Positions 1-8,655 of a stretch of DNA of 64,000 bases are shown piece by piece (within the stretch, counting starts at the first letter, position 1; every line of letters starts with the position of its first letter). The stretch spans positions 1 to 64,000 of the forward strand of contig JAPLNB010000381.1 in assembly GCA_026693085.1 (NCBI GenBank), given 5' to 3'. The notes beneath the pieces were generated by a model. That model was not told the DNA's origin and did no database searches. It was given only the letters and a program-made list of their open reading frames with translations. Both the position numbers and the translations under genes were made by a program. The DNA is from Planctomycetota bacterium (lineage in GTDB: Bacteria; Planctomycetota; Phycisphaerae; Tepidisphaerales; Tepidisphaeraceae).

Positions 1-101
1 CTATTGGTCGCATCCGCACCCACCCCCTCCACCGGCTCCGTGGGAAACGCCACCACCCCCCCCCCCCGCAAGCTCTCTACCGCGTTAGTAACGTCACTCA
101 T
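1..101 (-). CDS. tsaC: Threonylcarbamoyl-AMP synthase (TsaC/Sua5/YrdC), N-terminal fragment cut by window edge
   Basis: Reading the minus strand from ATG at 101 gives 33 codons open to the window edge. After about a dozen residues comes GGGVVAFPTEPVEGVGADA, which matches the start of the YrdC/Sua5 fold (usual form GGVVAYPTETVYGLGADA). The family makes threonylcarbamoyl-adenylate from threonine, bicarbonate and ATP for the t6A37 modification of tRNA. The PTEPVEG variant departs from the usual PTETVYG, and TsaC proteins do vary there. A 12-base C run (56-67) encodes the Gly stretch, so a length error there would shift the frame. The gene follows the DUF2103-like gene on the same strand after an 83-bp gap containing a heptad repeat. 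Family assignment is fairly sure; completeness cannot be judged. Confidence 0.6.
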   Translation of the reverse strand, partial: MSDVTNAVESLRGGGVVAFPTEPVEGVGADATN

Positions 102-168
102 GCATCCGCGATCATATCCGACAATCTCCATTCGGTCATCCGCCACCAATACCCCGCCTTGCTCTTCC

Positions 169-200
169 GTTCATCATTCATCGTTCATCGTTCATCGTTT
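169..200. repeat. Heptanucleotide tandem repeat (GTTCATC type)
   Basis: Degenerate 7-bp units of CATCATT, CATCGTT, CATCGTT, CATCGTT run across the 3' end of the DUF2103-like gene. They supply its last codons (NDER) and its stop, and continue into the gap towards tsaC. This is one of many period-7 tracts in the window. Confidence 0.75.
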
Positions 201-481
201 CCTCTAACGATCCCCTTCTCCACCAACCACCCCGTCGCCGCCTTCGCATCCGAGCAGATCAAAAACACCTCCTGCACCGTCCCCAGCCCCCCATACAAAC
301 ACTTCAGCCCCGCCGCCGTAGGATACTGCACCTTCAACCCCATCGGCCCCTTCCCCCGCCTCACGCTGATCCGCCCCGGCACGATCCGCGTCACAGCCGC
401 ACAGTTCTCCACAATAAAATCCAACACCTCATCCAACCCCCCCACCCGCCCATGCTGCCGCTTTACATTCCCAAATTTCAT
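185..481 (-). CDS. DUF2103-like small protein
   Basis: A 98-residue protein from ATG at 481; in-frame GTG codons at 484 and 487 are possible starts and no clear Shine-Dalgarno is visible. The pattern of a Gly-Arg-rich start, then VPGRISVRRGKGPMGLKV, then a hydrophobic strand and VQEVFLIC resembles the DUF2103 family of small predicted metal-binding proteins of unknown role. I recognise the pattern from memory only. The last four residues come from a heptad repeat, so the original C-terminus may have been replaced. It lies between the peroxiredoxin gene (divergent) and tsaC (same strand). No function is proposed. Confidence 0.55.
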   Translation of the reverse strand: MKFGNVKRQHGRVGGLDEVLDFIVENCAAVTRIVPGRISVRRGKGPMGLKVQYPTAAGLKCLYGGLGTVQEVFLICSDAKAATGWLVEKGIVRGNDER

Positions 482-506
482 CACCACATTATAGGTTTAT
501 CGCTCC

Positions 507-540
507 AATCGAAAATCGGCATTCGAAAATCGAAAATCCC
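507..540. repeat. Heptanucleotide tandem repeat (TCGAAAA type)
   Basis: Units TCGAAAA, TCGGCAT, TCGAAAA, TCGAAAA, TCCCCCT follow each other with an exact 7-bp period in the gap between the divergent DUF2103-like and peroxiredoxin genes. The same unit recurs near 3374, 6988, 26177, 52965 and 60183. Confidence 0.8.
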
Positions 541-589
541 CCTCCTCCCCGCCTATGATTGTTCCAACGACAAACAAGGAGAACCCATA

Positions 590-1063
590 ATGGCTGAGAA
601 CATGCTGAAGAACGGTGACCCCGCCCCGGATTTCGAGCTCATGGACGAAAACCGCAACAAGATCAGACTCTCCGACTTCCGCGGCAAGAAAAACGTCCTC
701 CTCCTCTTCTATCCCATGGATTTCAGCCCCGTCTGCACCGACGAGCACTGCGCCTTCGGCCCGCAGCTCGGCAAGATCACCGCCAACCCCGACACCGTCG
801 TCTTCGGAGTCTCCTGCGACAGCCCCTTCTCCCACGCCGCCTTCAAAAAACAGTACAACATCCCCTACTCCCTCCTCTCCGACCCCACCCGAAAAATGGC
901 CAAAGCCTACGCCATGTTCGCCGGCGAAGAACCCTTCAACTGCACCAAACGGGGCACCGTCGTCATCAACAAAGAAGGCAAAATCTCCTTCCACCAGGAA
1001 GTCCCCATGAAAGAACCCCGCACGGCAGACTCCCTGGCACAAGCCGCCGCCACCGCCAAATAA
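590..1063 (+). CDS. Peroxiredoxin, PrxQ/Bcp-like (AhpC/TSA family)
   Basis: A 157-residue cytosolic thiol peroxidase that reduces hydrogen peroxide and organic hydroperoxides using thioredoxin-type donors. The start at 590 is set by AAGGAG eight bases upstream. Seen: GDPAPDFELMDENRNKIRLSD (first strands of the thioredoxin fold, broken here only by description), then the active site PMDFSPVCTDEHC, with the peroxidatic Cys in the usual P-x3-(T/S)-x2-C arrangement. A second Cys five residues on is where atypical two-Cys PrxQ/Bcp enzymes carry the resolving Cys. The rest (VFGVSCDSPFSHAAF, KRGTVVINKEGKI) is canonical. Length is normal and the gene stands alone on its strand. Confidence 0.9.
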   Translation: MAENMLKNGDPAPDFELMDENRNKIRLSDFRGKKNVLLLFYPMDFSPVCTDEHCAFGPQLGKITANPDTVVFGVSCDSPFSHAAFKKQYNIPYSLLSDPTRKMAKAYAMFAGEEPFNCTKRGTVVINKEGKISFHQEVPMKEPRTADSLAQAAATAK

Positions 1064-1064
1064 T

Positions 1065-1097
1065 CACTACCAACTATCCACTACCAACTATCAACTA
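1065..1097. repeat. Heptanucleotide tandem repeat (ACTACCA/ACTATCC type)
   Basis: Five near-identical 7-bp units (ACTACCA, ACTATCC, ACTACCA, ACTATCA, ACTAGCG) fill the 38-bp gap between the convergent peroxiredoxin and oxidoreductase genes. Confidence 0.8.
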
Positions 1098-1101
1098 GCG
1101 G

Positions 1102-2268
1102 CTAATGCTTAAATGACGCCGAAATATCCGTCACCGCGTCCGCCCGCGCCGCCACCGTCTTCTTCCCCCCATACTTCGCCGTCAAATCCTTCAATAACCG
1201 ATCATACGCCTCCCCATCCAACGGCAGATTCACCGCCTCCCGCGTCACCCCCGCCATCAGCATCGCATTCCCGATCTCCAACCCCTTCGCCCCGTCCGCC
1301 GCCGGCGCAATCAACTCCTCACCCTTCAAAATCGCGTTCACAAAATTCTGCGTAATGATCGTGTGCGATTCCGCCCCGTCCGCCTTGTACGGAACCTCAA
1401 TATCCCACGCCTCGACATTCGCAAACGCCTCCGGGCTTTTCTCCCGTATCTCCCGCACGCCCTTCCGCGTCCGGGTAAACACGATCTTCCCCTTCTCCAG
1501 AACGATTTTCCCCCGATCCCCCGCGATTTCCAGCCGATTCGTCCCCGGCGCCTCACCCGTCGTCGTCACAAATTGCCCCACCGCACCATTCGGATACTCC
1601 AATATCGCGCTGACCTCATCCTCAACCTCGATCGGATGCGTCTTCCCGATGCTCGCGATCGCCGTGATCCGATTCGGCATCATCCCCGTAATCCAATGCA
1701 ATAAATCCAGGTTATGCGGGCATTGGTTCAACAAAACTCCACCACCCTCCCCAGCCCACGTCGCCCGCCATCCCCCGCTCCCATAATAGGTCCACGTCCG
1801 GAACCAATCCGTAATCAGCCACGTCACCCGCGAAATCTCCCCCAATTCCCCCTCCACAATCAGCTCGCGCACCTTCCGAAACATCGGAAACGTCCGCATC
1901 TGAAACATCATCCCGAACTTCAGATTCGTTTTCCCCGCCGCCTCCACCGTCCGCCGCGCTTCCCCAATCGTCACCGCCAACGGCTTCTCCACCAGCGCAT
2001 GCATACCCCGCTCAAACGCCAGCCGCGCAATCTCGCAATGCTGATAATGGGGCGTCGCCACCACCACCGCATCCACCGCCCCAGACCCTATCAATTCCGG
2101 ATACGTCCCAAAGCCCGCCACCCCACCGCCCGCGATCGCCCGCTCCACTCGCCCACGATCCACATCGCACACCGCCCCCAACACCGCCCCATCGATCTTG
2201 TTCATGTAAGAAACATGAAACGCCCCCATATTCCCCAGCCCGATCACGCCAATCCGAACCTTGCCCAT
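1102..2268 (-). CDS. Gfo/Idh/MocA family NAD(P)-dependent oxidoreductase
   Basis: A 388-residue dehydrogenase of the glucose-fructose oxidoreductase/inositol dehydrogenase family. ATG at 2268 is chosen because GGGAG lies about five bases upstream; a GTG at 2274 overlaps that site. Seen: the N-terminal Rossmann motif IGVIGLGNMGAFH; VEKPLAVT with the family EKP lysine near residue 97; and the C-terminal GFO_IDH_MocA domain with GGVLLNQCPHNLDLLHW, where the His is the usual catalytic residue. No Tat signal, so cytosolic. These enzymes oxidise sugars or cyclitols and are abundant in Planctomycetes; the substrate cannot be told from sequence. The neighbouring ThuA gene on the same strand often accompanies this family in sugar-oxidation loci. 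Confidence 0.9.
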   Translation of the reverse strand: MGKVRIGVIGLGNMGAFHVSYMNKIDGAVLGAVCDVDRGRVERAIAGGGVAGFGTYPELIGSGAVDAVVVATPHYQHCEIARLAFERGMHALVEKPLAVTIGEARRTVEAAGKTNLKFGMMFQMRTFPMFRKVRELIVEGELGEISRVTWLITDWFRTWTYYGSGGWRATWAGEGGGVLLNQCPHNLDLLHWITGMMPNRITAIASIGKTHPIEVEDEVSAILEYPNGAVGQFVTTTGEAPGTNRLEIAGDRGKIVLEKGKIVFTRTRKGVREIREKSPEAFANVEAWDIEVPYKADGAESHTIITQNFVNAILKGEELIAPAADGAKGLEIGNAMLMAGVTREAVNLPLDGEAYDRLLKDLTAKYGGKKTVAARADAVTDISASFKH

Positions 2269-2309
2269 GATCACTCCCGATCTAACTCACCACGGAGAAC
2301 ACGAAACAA

Positions 2310-2394
2310 GTCTGTGGTTTGTGGCCTGTTGTTTGTCGTGGCTTCTGCCAGTCGCAGACAACCCGCTGCAAACCACAAACAACAAACCACAGAC
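2310..2394. repeat. 85-bp interrupted inverted repeat
   Basis: Perfect 12-bp arms GTCTGTGGTTTG (2310-2321) and CAAACCACAGAC (2383-2394) enclose 61 bp. Inside are more TTGTTTG/ACAAACA heptad-like units, so the hairpin could extend with mismatches. It fills most of the gap between the ThuA and oxidoreductase genes. It could be a processing or termination structure or a relic of the heptad repeat family; it has no U-tract. Confidence 0.6.
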
Positions 2395-2413
2395 TGCATC
2401 TGGGTACACAACT

Positions 2414-3295
2414 CTACTTGATCTCGATCGTCGTCTTATCATACCCCGGCGCCACCTTCGTCAGGTTCGGCGTCAGTTCCACATTCGTCTTCCCCGACAC
2501 CCAATCCAACCCCGCGATCACCACCTTCTGAAACGTCGCGCTCGTCCACACATCTTCACGATGTCCCATCGACGTGTAGAACACCCGGCCGTTCCCGCTC
2601 ATCAACGCCCACGTCGCCGGATACATCGGCCTCTGATAAGCCCTCTCCCACACGCCCTTGTCCGTCCGCATCGCCAGCGTGTCCTGCACCAGAATCGCCG
2701 TCATCTCAGGATTGACGTTCTTGTTCGCATACCACTCATCCAGCATCTCATAGTCCTTCAAATCCTCCAGACCCGGGAACTTGAACGCCACATGCATCCA
2801 CGCCTTCTGCTGCGACTGGTGCGTCAAAAACTCCCCGCCCATCATCGTCGCAAACGCATCCACCTTGTTCCCGCCATGGAACGTGTCCGTCGCCGAGTGG
2901 AACCCGATCACGCCCTTCCCATCCTTGATCGCCGACAGCAACTTCTCCTTCTGTTCCGGCGTCATCCCCGCCCCGCCGTCCTTGCTGTCCTTCGTCAGGT
3001 TGCCGGTCGTATAGAACCCCAGCACATCATAGTTCCCCATCTCGTCCACAAACTTCTTCGCGTCCTTCGTGCACGTTACCTCATACCCCTTCTTCGCCGC
3101 GAACTCCACCAATACCTGTTCCGCGAACGACAGCTTCTCCGGCGTCTCCTTCTTCCGCGCAATCACCGAATGCTCAAACCCCTCCGACTTCGTCAAAAAC
3201 AACACCTTCTTCTTCGCCTCCTGTGCCAACGCCCCACCCGCAAACATCCCCACCACCACTGCCACCAACACCAATCCAACAATCTGGTTCATCAT
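2414..3295 (-). CDS. ThuA domain-containing secreted protein
   Basis: A 293-residue protein starting at ATG 3295, with GGAG six bases upstream. An N-terminal signal peptide (VGLVLVAVVVGMFAGGALA, cleavage after ALA likely) points to export. The mature part is a single ThuA domain (trehalose-utilisation, class I glutamine-amidotransferase-like fold): KVLFLTKSEGFEHSV, a Gly-rich turn, KGVIGFHSATDTFHGG, and ALMSGNGRVFYTSMGHR with the conserved Gly-His. The biochemical role of ThuA is not settled; it is linked to disaccharide oxidation and common beside Gfo/Idh/MocA genes, as here. Length is normal for secreted planctomycete members. Confidence 0.88.
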   Translation of the reverse strand: MMNQIVGLVLVAVVVGMFAGGALAQEAKKKVLFLTKSEGFEHSVIARKKETPEKLSFAEQVLVEFAAKKGYEVTCTKDAKKFVDEMGNYDVLGFYTTGNLTKDSKDGGAGMTPEQKEKLLSAIKDGKGVIGFHSATDTFHGGNKVDAFATMMGGEFLTHQSQQKAWMHVAFKFPGLEDLKDYEMLDEWYANKNVNPEMTAILVQDTLAMRTDKGVWERAYQRPMYPATWALMSGNGRVFYTSMGHREDVWTSATFQKVVIAGLDWVSGKTNVELTPNLTKVAPGYDKTTIEIK

Positions 3296-3373
3296 ATCTC
3301 TCTCCAAAATGAATTGACTGTCCCCCAGTATAACCACATTCCCCCCCGCTGTTGAACCCGTCCTGGACATCAA

Positions 3374-3412
3374 TCGCCATTCGAAACTCAAAATTCAAAA
3401 ATCGAAAATCCC
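3374..3412. repeat. Heptanucleotide tandem repeat (TCGAAAA type)
   Basis: Degenerate period-7 units (TTCGAAA, CTCAAAA, TTCAAAA, ATCGAAA) lie directly after the stop of the FHA-GspE gene and upstream of the ThuA gene. Confidence 0.7.
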
Positions 3413-3413
3413 C

Positions 3414-5285
3414 CTATCGTCCCACCGCCTTCTCGATCTCATCAAATGCCGTCAATCCCCCCGCCACCAACTGATACCCGCTCTCCACCAGCTTCACAAA
3501 CCGCGTCCCCTTCATCGCCTCTTCGATCAGCTTCGGCGTCGCGTGCTTCATCACCACCTCCCGCATCGCATCCGTCGTCACCAGCATCTCAAAAAACGCC
3601 CGCCGCCCCATATACCCCGTCTTCAAACACCGCGGGCACCCCCCCGGCATATAGATCTCCTTCACACCCACCCCCGCCTTCCCCATCTTCCTCACCTGCT
3701 CCGCCGTCGGCTTCATCCCGCGCTTGCAGTACGGACACAACTCCCTCGCCAGCCGCTGCGACACCACGACATGCAGGCTCGACCCCACCAAGAACGGCTC
3801 CACCCCCAGGTCCAACAGCCGAAACACCGTCCCAATCGAATCCTTGGTGTGTAATGTCGAAAACACCAAATGCCCCGTCATCGCCGCCTGCATCGCGATC
3901 CGCGCCGTCTCCCCGTCCCGTATCTCCCCGATCATCATCACGTCCGGGTCCTGCCGCAGCATCGACTTCAACAACGCCGGAAACGTATTCCCCTTCCCTT
4001 CCTTCACCGGCACCTGCGTCACCCCCTCAATCTCAATCTCCACCGGGTCCTCAATGCTCACCACGTTCCGCCGTTCCACCCCGCAGTCCCGCAACAACGC
4101 ATACAGCGTCGTCGTCTTCCCCGATCCCGTCGGCCCGCACACCAATATCATCCCCTGGTCCAGCTCCATCCCCCGCCTCACCTCCGCCAGCATCCACCCC
4201 GGCAGCCGCAGGTCTTTCGTGTGAATCGGAGCCGTCGTCGCGTCCAATACCCGGATCACCAGCTTCTGCCCGAACATCGCCGGCGCAAAACTCACCCGAA
4301 AATCAATCCGCCGCCCCGGAACATGCGCCGTAAAATGCCCCTCCTGCACGATATGCTTGAATTGTACGTCAATATCACACAAAATCTTCACCAACGCGCA
4401 CACCCTCACCCCAATCTCCTTGCTCATCCGCACAATATCAACCATGTTCCCGTCGATCCGCAGCCGTAGCTGATAATCATCATTCTTCGGCTCCACATGC
4501 ACGTCCGTCGCCCTCGCCCTCGTACAAATCAGAATGATGTACCGCAGCACGCTCACCGCTTCCCCAGACCCCGCCACACGCCGCTGTTTCCGATGCTCCT
4601 CGCTCTCCGCCTCGTGCACCACCTGCCCCCGGCAGTTCACCAACGCAATCTCGCCATACTCAAACGGCTTGTCCGGCAACAACTCCGCCAACACCGGCAA
4701 AAACTTCTCGTCATCCTCGCTGCTCGAACTGATCCCCAAATCCACCTGTCCCCACTCCGCATCGTTCAGCGGCCTCGACATAATCTCATTCACCCGCTCC
4801 GCCGCCTCGTCTTCCTCTGCCCGCACTCGCTCCACTTCCTCCAGCTCCACTTCCTCCAGCACCACTTCCTCCAGCACCTCCAGCCCCTCCGCCTCCTTCA
4901 CCTCCACCGGCTCTTCCACCTTCCCCGCCACCCTCTGTCCCGGCACCACCAGCCTCAGCTCCGTCGCACCAATCCGGATCACATCACCCCTCTTCAGAAA
5001 CACCGTCTTCACCGCCTGACCATTCACCTTCGTCCCATTCCGCGAATCCAGATCCTTCACCACCAGCCCCTTCGCCGTTGTCTCAATCACACAATGAAAT
5101 CGGCTCGCCTGCGCTTCCACCACCACCAGCCGATTCTCAGGATGCCTCCCAATCGTCAGTGGCTCATCTCCCAGAACCACCTTCTTCCGCCCCGCCGCAC
5201 TCGTCACCATCAAAAACGCCCGATCCATCCCCCCAATGTATTCCCCCACCCCCCCATGGTCCATACCCCCCACATCATCCATCAT
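3414..5285 (-). CDS. FHA domain - GspE/PilB family secretion ATPase fusion
   Basis: A 623-residue cytosolic ATPase of the type II secretion/type IV pilus GspE/PilB family with an N-terminal FHA domain. ATG at 5285 has GAGGG just upstream and follows the preceding gene after 17 bp. The FHA domain (about residues 35-112) has GRHPEN, SRFHC and NGTKVNG, which read phosphothreonine. A Glu-rich linker follows. The ATPase part shows TDVHVEP and the arginine fingers, Walker A GPTGSGKT at 384-391, the Asp box, Walker B MMIGEIRDGETA, the His box FSTLHT and a four-Cys zinc knuckle (CPYC ... CPRC). It should power pseudopilus or pilus assembly, with phospho-dependent control or docking through FHA. No other type II secretion gene adjoins it, though pseudopilin-like genes occur elsewhere in the window. 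Confidence 0.9.
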   Translation of the reverse strand: MMDDVGGMDHGGVGEYIGGMDRAFLMVTSAAGRKKVVLGDEPLTIGRHPENRLVVVEAQASRFHCVIETTAKGLVVKDLDSRNGTKVNGQAVKTVFLKRGDVIRIGATELRLVVPGQRVAGKVEEPVEVKEAEGLEVLEEVVLEEVELEEVERVRAEEDEAAERVNEIMSRPLNDAEWGQVDLGISSSSEDDEKFLPVLAELLPDKPFEYGEIALVNCRGQVVHEAESEEHRKQRRVAGSGEAVSVLRYIILICTRARATDVHVEPKNDDYQLRLRIDGNMVDIVRMSKEIGVRVCALVKILCDIDVQFKHIVQEGHFTAHVPGRRIDFRVSFAPAMFGQKLVIRVLDATTAPIHTKDLRLPGWMLAEVRRGMELDQGMILVCGPTGSGKTTTLYALLRDCGVERRNVVSIEDPVEIEIEGVTQVPVKEGKGNTFPALLKSMLRQDPDVMMIGEIRDGETARIAMQAAMTGHLVFSTLHTKDSIGTVFRLLDLGVEPFLVGSSLHVVVSQRLARELCPYCKRGMKPTAEQVRKMGKAGVGVKEIYMPGGCPRCLKTGYMGRRAFFEMLVTTDAMREVVMKHATPKLIEEAMKGTRFVKLVESGYQLVAGGLTAFDEIEKAVGR

Positions 5286-5302
5286 TCCCTCACCCCTGAA
5301 CC

Positions 5303-6087
<785 letters not shown>

Positions 6088-6109
6088 ACCACGACCTCTT
6101 CCTCCCACC

Positions 6110-6148
6110 CAATTGCCAATTGTCAATTGTCAAATGGCAATTGGCAAT
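6110..6148. repeat. Heptanucleotide tandem repeat (CAATTGT type)
   Basis: Units CAATTGC, CAATTGT, CAATTGT, CAAATGG, CAATTGG, CAAT follow one another with an exact 7-bp period, between the divergent membrane-protein and creatininase genes. Confidence 0.85.
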
Positions 6149-6156
6149 CCCCCCAC

Positions 6157-6190
6157 TCTTGAACCCTTGAACTCTTGACCCCTTGAACTA
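6157..6190. repeat. Octanucleotide tandem repeat (CCCTTGAA type)
   Basis: Units CTCTTGAA, CCCTTGAA, CTCTTGAC, CCCTTGAA have an 8-bp period and stop 14 bp before the creatininase start. The same unit recurs inside the AGE epimerase gene at 8004-8035. Confidence 0.8.
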
Positions 6191-6203
6191 CGCTACGCCT
6201 ACC

Positions 6204-6974
6204 ATGAACGACTTCATCCTCGCCGAACAAACCCACCACTTCATCCGCCAGCACAAATGGGACGCCGCCGTCCTCCCCTTCGGCGCCACCGAACCCCACA
6301 ACCTCCACATGCCCTACGGCACCGACACTTTCCAGGTCGATGAAATCGCCCGCCGCGCCTGCGCCCACGCCTACACCCGCGGCGCCAAAGTCCTCCTCCT
6401 CCCCACCCTCCCCTTCGGCGTCAACACCAACCAGCTCCAAATCCCCGCCGCCGTCACCCTCTCCGTCACCCCCACCACCCTCCTCAAAATCCTCGCCGAC
6501 CTCGTCGATTCCCTCGAACGCCAAGGCGTCCGCAAACTCCTCCTCCTCAACGGCCACGGCGGCAACGAACTCAAACCCCTCATGCGAGAACTCCACCACC
6601 GCTCCAACGTCTTCCTCTTCCTCTGCGACTGGTACAAGATCTGCGCCGACCAATACCCCAAAATGTTCGAAAAACCCTCCGAACACGCCGACGAAGTCGA
6701 AACCTCCCTCGCCCTCGCCTTCTTCCCCCAATTCGTCAAGATGACTCAAGCCGGCAAGGGCGAAGTAAAACCCTGCCGCTTCGAAGCCGTCCGCAAGAAA
6801 TGGATCTCCCTCACCCGCCCCTGGCACCTGATCACCACCGACACCGGCATCGGCGACCCCACCCCCGCCACCCCCGAAAAAGGCCAAGCCCTCATGGCCC
6901 TCCTCACCACCCGCATCGGCGATTTCCTTCACGACCTCGCCACCACTCCCATCGACAAATCCTTCCCCTTCTGA
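6204..6974 (+). CDS. Creatininase family hydrolase
   Basis: A 256-residue cytosolic metal-dependent amidohydrolase of the creatininase fold. Metal and active-site residues are visible in order: FGATEPHNLHMPYGTDT (Glu, His and Asp ligands), LLLNGHGGNE (near 120) and EHADEVETS (near 170). The family includes creatinine amidohydrolase and enzymes that open formamide or lactam rings in riboflavin/F420 or mycofactocin routes; planctomycete members lack an assigned substrate, so creatine metabolism is not implied. ATG at 6204 gives the canonical N-terminus; a TTG at 6183 lies in repeat sequence and is rejected. No strong Shine-Dalgarno is visible. The AGE epimerase gene follows after 45 bp on the same strand. 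Confidence 0.88.
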   Translation: MNDFILAEQTHHFIRQHKWDAAVLPFGATEPHNLHMPYGTDTFQVDEIARRACAHAYTRGAKVLLLPTLPFGVNTNQLQIPAAVTLSVTPTTLLKILADLVDSLERQGVRKLLLLNGHGGNELKPLMRELHHRSNVFLFLCDWYKICADQYPKMFEKPSEHADEVETSLALAFFPQFVKMTQAGKGEVKPCRFEAVRKKWISLTRPWHLITTDTGIGDPTPATPEKGQALMALLTTRIGDFLHDLATTPIDKSFPF

Positions 6975-6987
6975 CCCCTTGCACCTC

Positions 6988-7010
6988 CCATTCGAAAATC
7001 GAAAATAACC
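6988..7010. repeat. Short heptad repeat (TCGAAAA type)
   Basis: Three units (TTCGAAA, ATCGAAA, ATAACC) end just before the Shine-Dalgarno of the epimerase gene. Confidence 0.6.
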
Positions 7011-7019
7011 GGAGCTCTC

Positions 7020-8450
7020 ATGAACACAAACATTCCCCTTCTCATCGCCCTCCTCCTCGCCATCGGCTGCACCCACACCAAACCCTCCCCAACCACCCAA
7101 CAATCCGAAGAATCCCCCCTCACCCCACCCCCAACCCCCGCCACCCAACCCGCCCCCGCCGACTACACCCGCATCGCCGACGAAATCGAGTCCGCCCTCA
7201 ATCGCGACGTCGTCCGCGCCTTCTTCCCCGCTTGCATCGACCACACCTTCGGCGGCTTCCACTCCGCCTTCAACCGCGACTGGTCCAGAGCACCCTCCCA
7301 AGGCAAAGGCATCGTCTACCAGTCCCGACAAACCTGGATCGCCTCCCAACTCGCCCTCCAACGCCCACAACTCCGCGACGAATTCCTCGCCATCACCCGC
7401 CACGGCCTCAAGTTCCTCAAAAACACCATGTGGGACAAATCCTATGGCGGCTTCTACTGGCAACTCAACGACGACGGCTCCCTCCCCCAACGCCCGCAAG
7501 CCTCCGAGAAACTCCTCTACGGCGAATCCTTCGGCATCTACGCCTCCGCCTCCGCCTACCTCGCCACCCGCGACCCCGACGCCCTCGAACTCGCCCTCCT
7601 CGCCTTCCAGTGGCTCGACCAACACGCCCACGACCCCAAGAACGGCGGCTACTTCGAAGTCCTCGCCCGCGACGGCTCCCCCATCCGCACCCAAACCCCT
7701 CCCACCCCCTCCTCAAGATTCCACAACTCCGGCTTCCACTACAACTACAAATCCCAAAACTCCCACATCCACATCCTCGAAGCCCTCACCACCCTCTACA
7801 CCGCCTCCAAAGACCCCAAAGTCCGCGTCCGCCTCGAAGAGATCTTCCTCATCGTCCGCGACCGCATCGTCGTCCCCCCCGGCTGCCTCAACCTCTTCTT
7901 CACCCCCGACTGGCGCCCCGTCCCCGACCACGACTCCTACGGCCACGACATCGAAACCGCATTCCTCCTCCTCGAAGCCTCTGAATCCCTCTCCCCCCCA
8001 CGTCCCTTGAACTCTTCAACCCTTGAACCCTTGAACTCGGATGCAAAGACCCTCGCCATCGCCCGCATGCTCGTCGACCACACCCTCGACTGGGGCTTCG
8101 ACAACCAAATCGGCGGCGTCTACGACCGCGGCTTTGCCCTCGCCCCCGCCTTCGACAAGAAAAAGACCTGGTGGACCCAGGTCGAAGCCCTCAACTCCCT
8201 ACTCCTCATGCACGAACACTTCGGCCACCAATCCGACCGCTACTGGCAAGCCTTCCTCAAACAATGGAATTACATCAAAAACCACCAGATCGACCCCCAA
8301 TTCCCCGGTTTCTTCGCCGACACCGAACCCGACGGCAAACCCCTCCCCGGCCAAAAATCACAAAACTGGAAAGCCGCCTACCACGACGGCCGCGCCTTCC
8401 TCCAAACCACCGCCCGCCTCCGCCACCTGGCCTCGACACCCCCCCATTGA
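7020..8450 (+). CDS. AGE family epimerase/isomerase lipoprotein (N-acylglucosamine 2-epimerase-like)
   Basis: A 476-residue protein preceded by CCGGAG. The N-terminus (PLLIALLLAIGC) is a lipoprotein signal with Cys at about residue 17, so it should be membrane-anchored and exported, unlike classical cytosolic AGE enzymes. The (alpha/alpha)6 barrel hallmarks are present: RQTWIASQLA, KSQNSHIHILEALTTLY, YGHDIETAFLLLEA, WWTQVEALNSLL and WKAAYHDGRA. The family interconverts 2-epimers of GlcNAc, mannose or cellobiose; the substrate here is unknown. The stretch RPLNSSTLEPLNSDAK near residue 335 is encoded by octanucleotide repeats (8004-8035) and looks like an in-frame insertion into a surface loop. 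Confidence 0.85.
   Translation: MNTNIPLLIALLLAIGCTHTKPSPTTQQSEESPLTPPPTPATQPAPADYTRIADEIESALNRDVVRAFFPACIDHTFGGFHSAFNRDWSRAPSQGKGIVYQSRQTWIASQLALQRPQLRDEFLAITRHGLKFLKNTMWDKSYGGFYWQLNDDGSLPQRPQASEKLLYGESFGIYASASAYLATRDPDALELALLAFQWLDQHAHDPKNGGYFEVLARDGSPIRTQTPPTPSSRFHNSGFHYNYKSQNSHIHILEALTTLYTASKDPKVRVRLEEIFLIVRDRIVVPPGCLNLFFTPDWRPVPDHDSYGHDIETAFLLLEASESLSPPRPLNSSTLEPLNSDAKTLAIARMLVDHTLDWGFDNQIGGVYDRGFALAPAFDKKKTWWTQVEALNSLLLMHEHFGHQSDRYWQAFLKQWNYIKNHQIDPQFPGFFADTEPDGKPLPGQKSQNWKAAYHDGRAFLQTTARLRHLASTPPH
8004..8035. repeat. Octanucleotide repeat inside the epimerase gene
   Basis: Four 8-bp units (CCCTTGAA, CTCTTCAA, CCCTTGAA, CCCTTGAA) sit within the AGE epimerase reading frame without breaking it. 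They match the intergenic repeat at 6157-6190. Confidence 0.8.
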
Positions 8451-8546
8451 CCCCTCTGGCCACCTCACCAACGTGTTACGAAAACCCCACAATTCTCGCT
8501 CCAGAAAAGTGCGGTATTTCGCATCACAATTTTCTTGCGATTTCAT

Positions 8547-8575
8547 TTGACCGACTGGCATTTATCGGGCATACT
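8547..8575 (+). promoter_or_regulatory. Sigma-70-type promoter of PEP-CTERM gene 1
   Basis: TTGACC (-35), a 17-bp spacer and CATACT (-10), about 80 bp before the start at 8656. The block GATTTCATTTGAC covering the -35 is repeated exactly before the second PEP-CTERM gene (9509-9521). Confidence 0.6.
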
Positions 8576-8655
8576 TCGTTGTTATTGTAGTTATCGTGGG
8601 TTCATCACGGTGTCGTTCCCACACGTCATCTGGAACGCAAGAGATGGAGGAGCTA

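Noticed and set aside
6123-7694. Long minus-strand frame opposite the creatininase and epimerase genes
   Set aside because: Gly/Glu/Val-rich shadow that spans two real genes and their gap; no ribosome site or domain.
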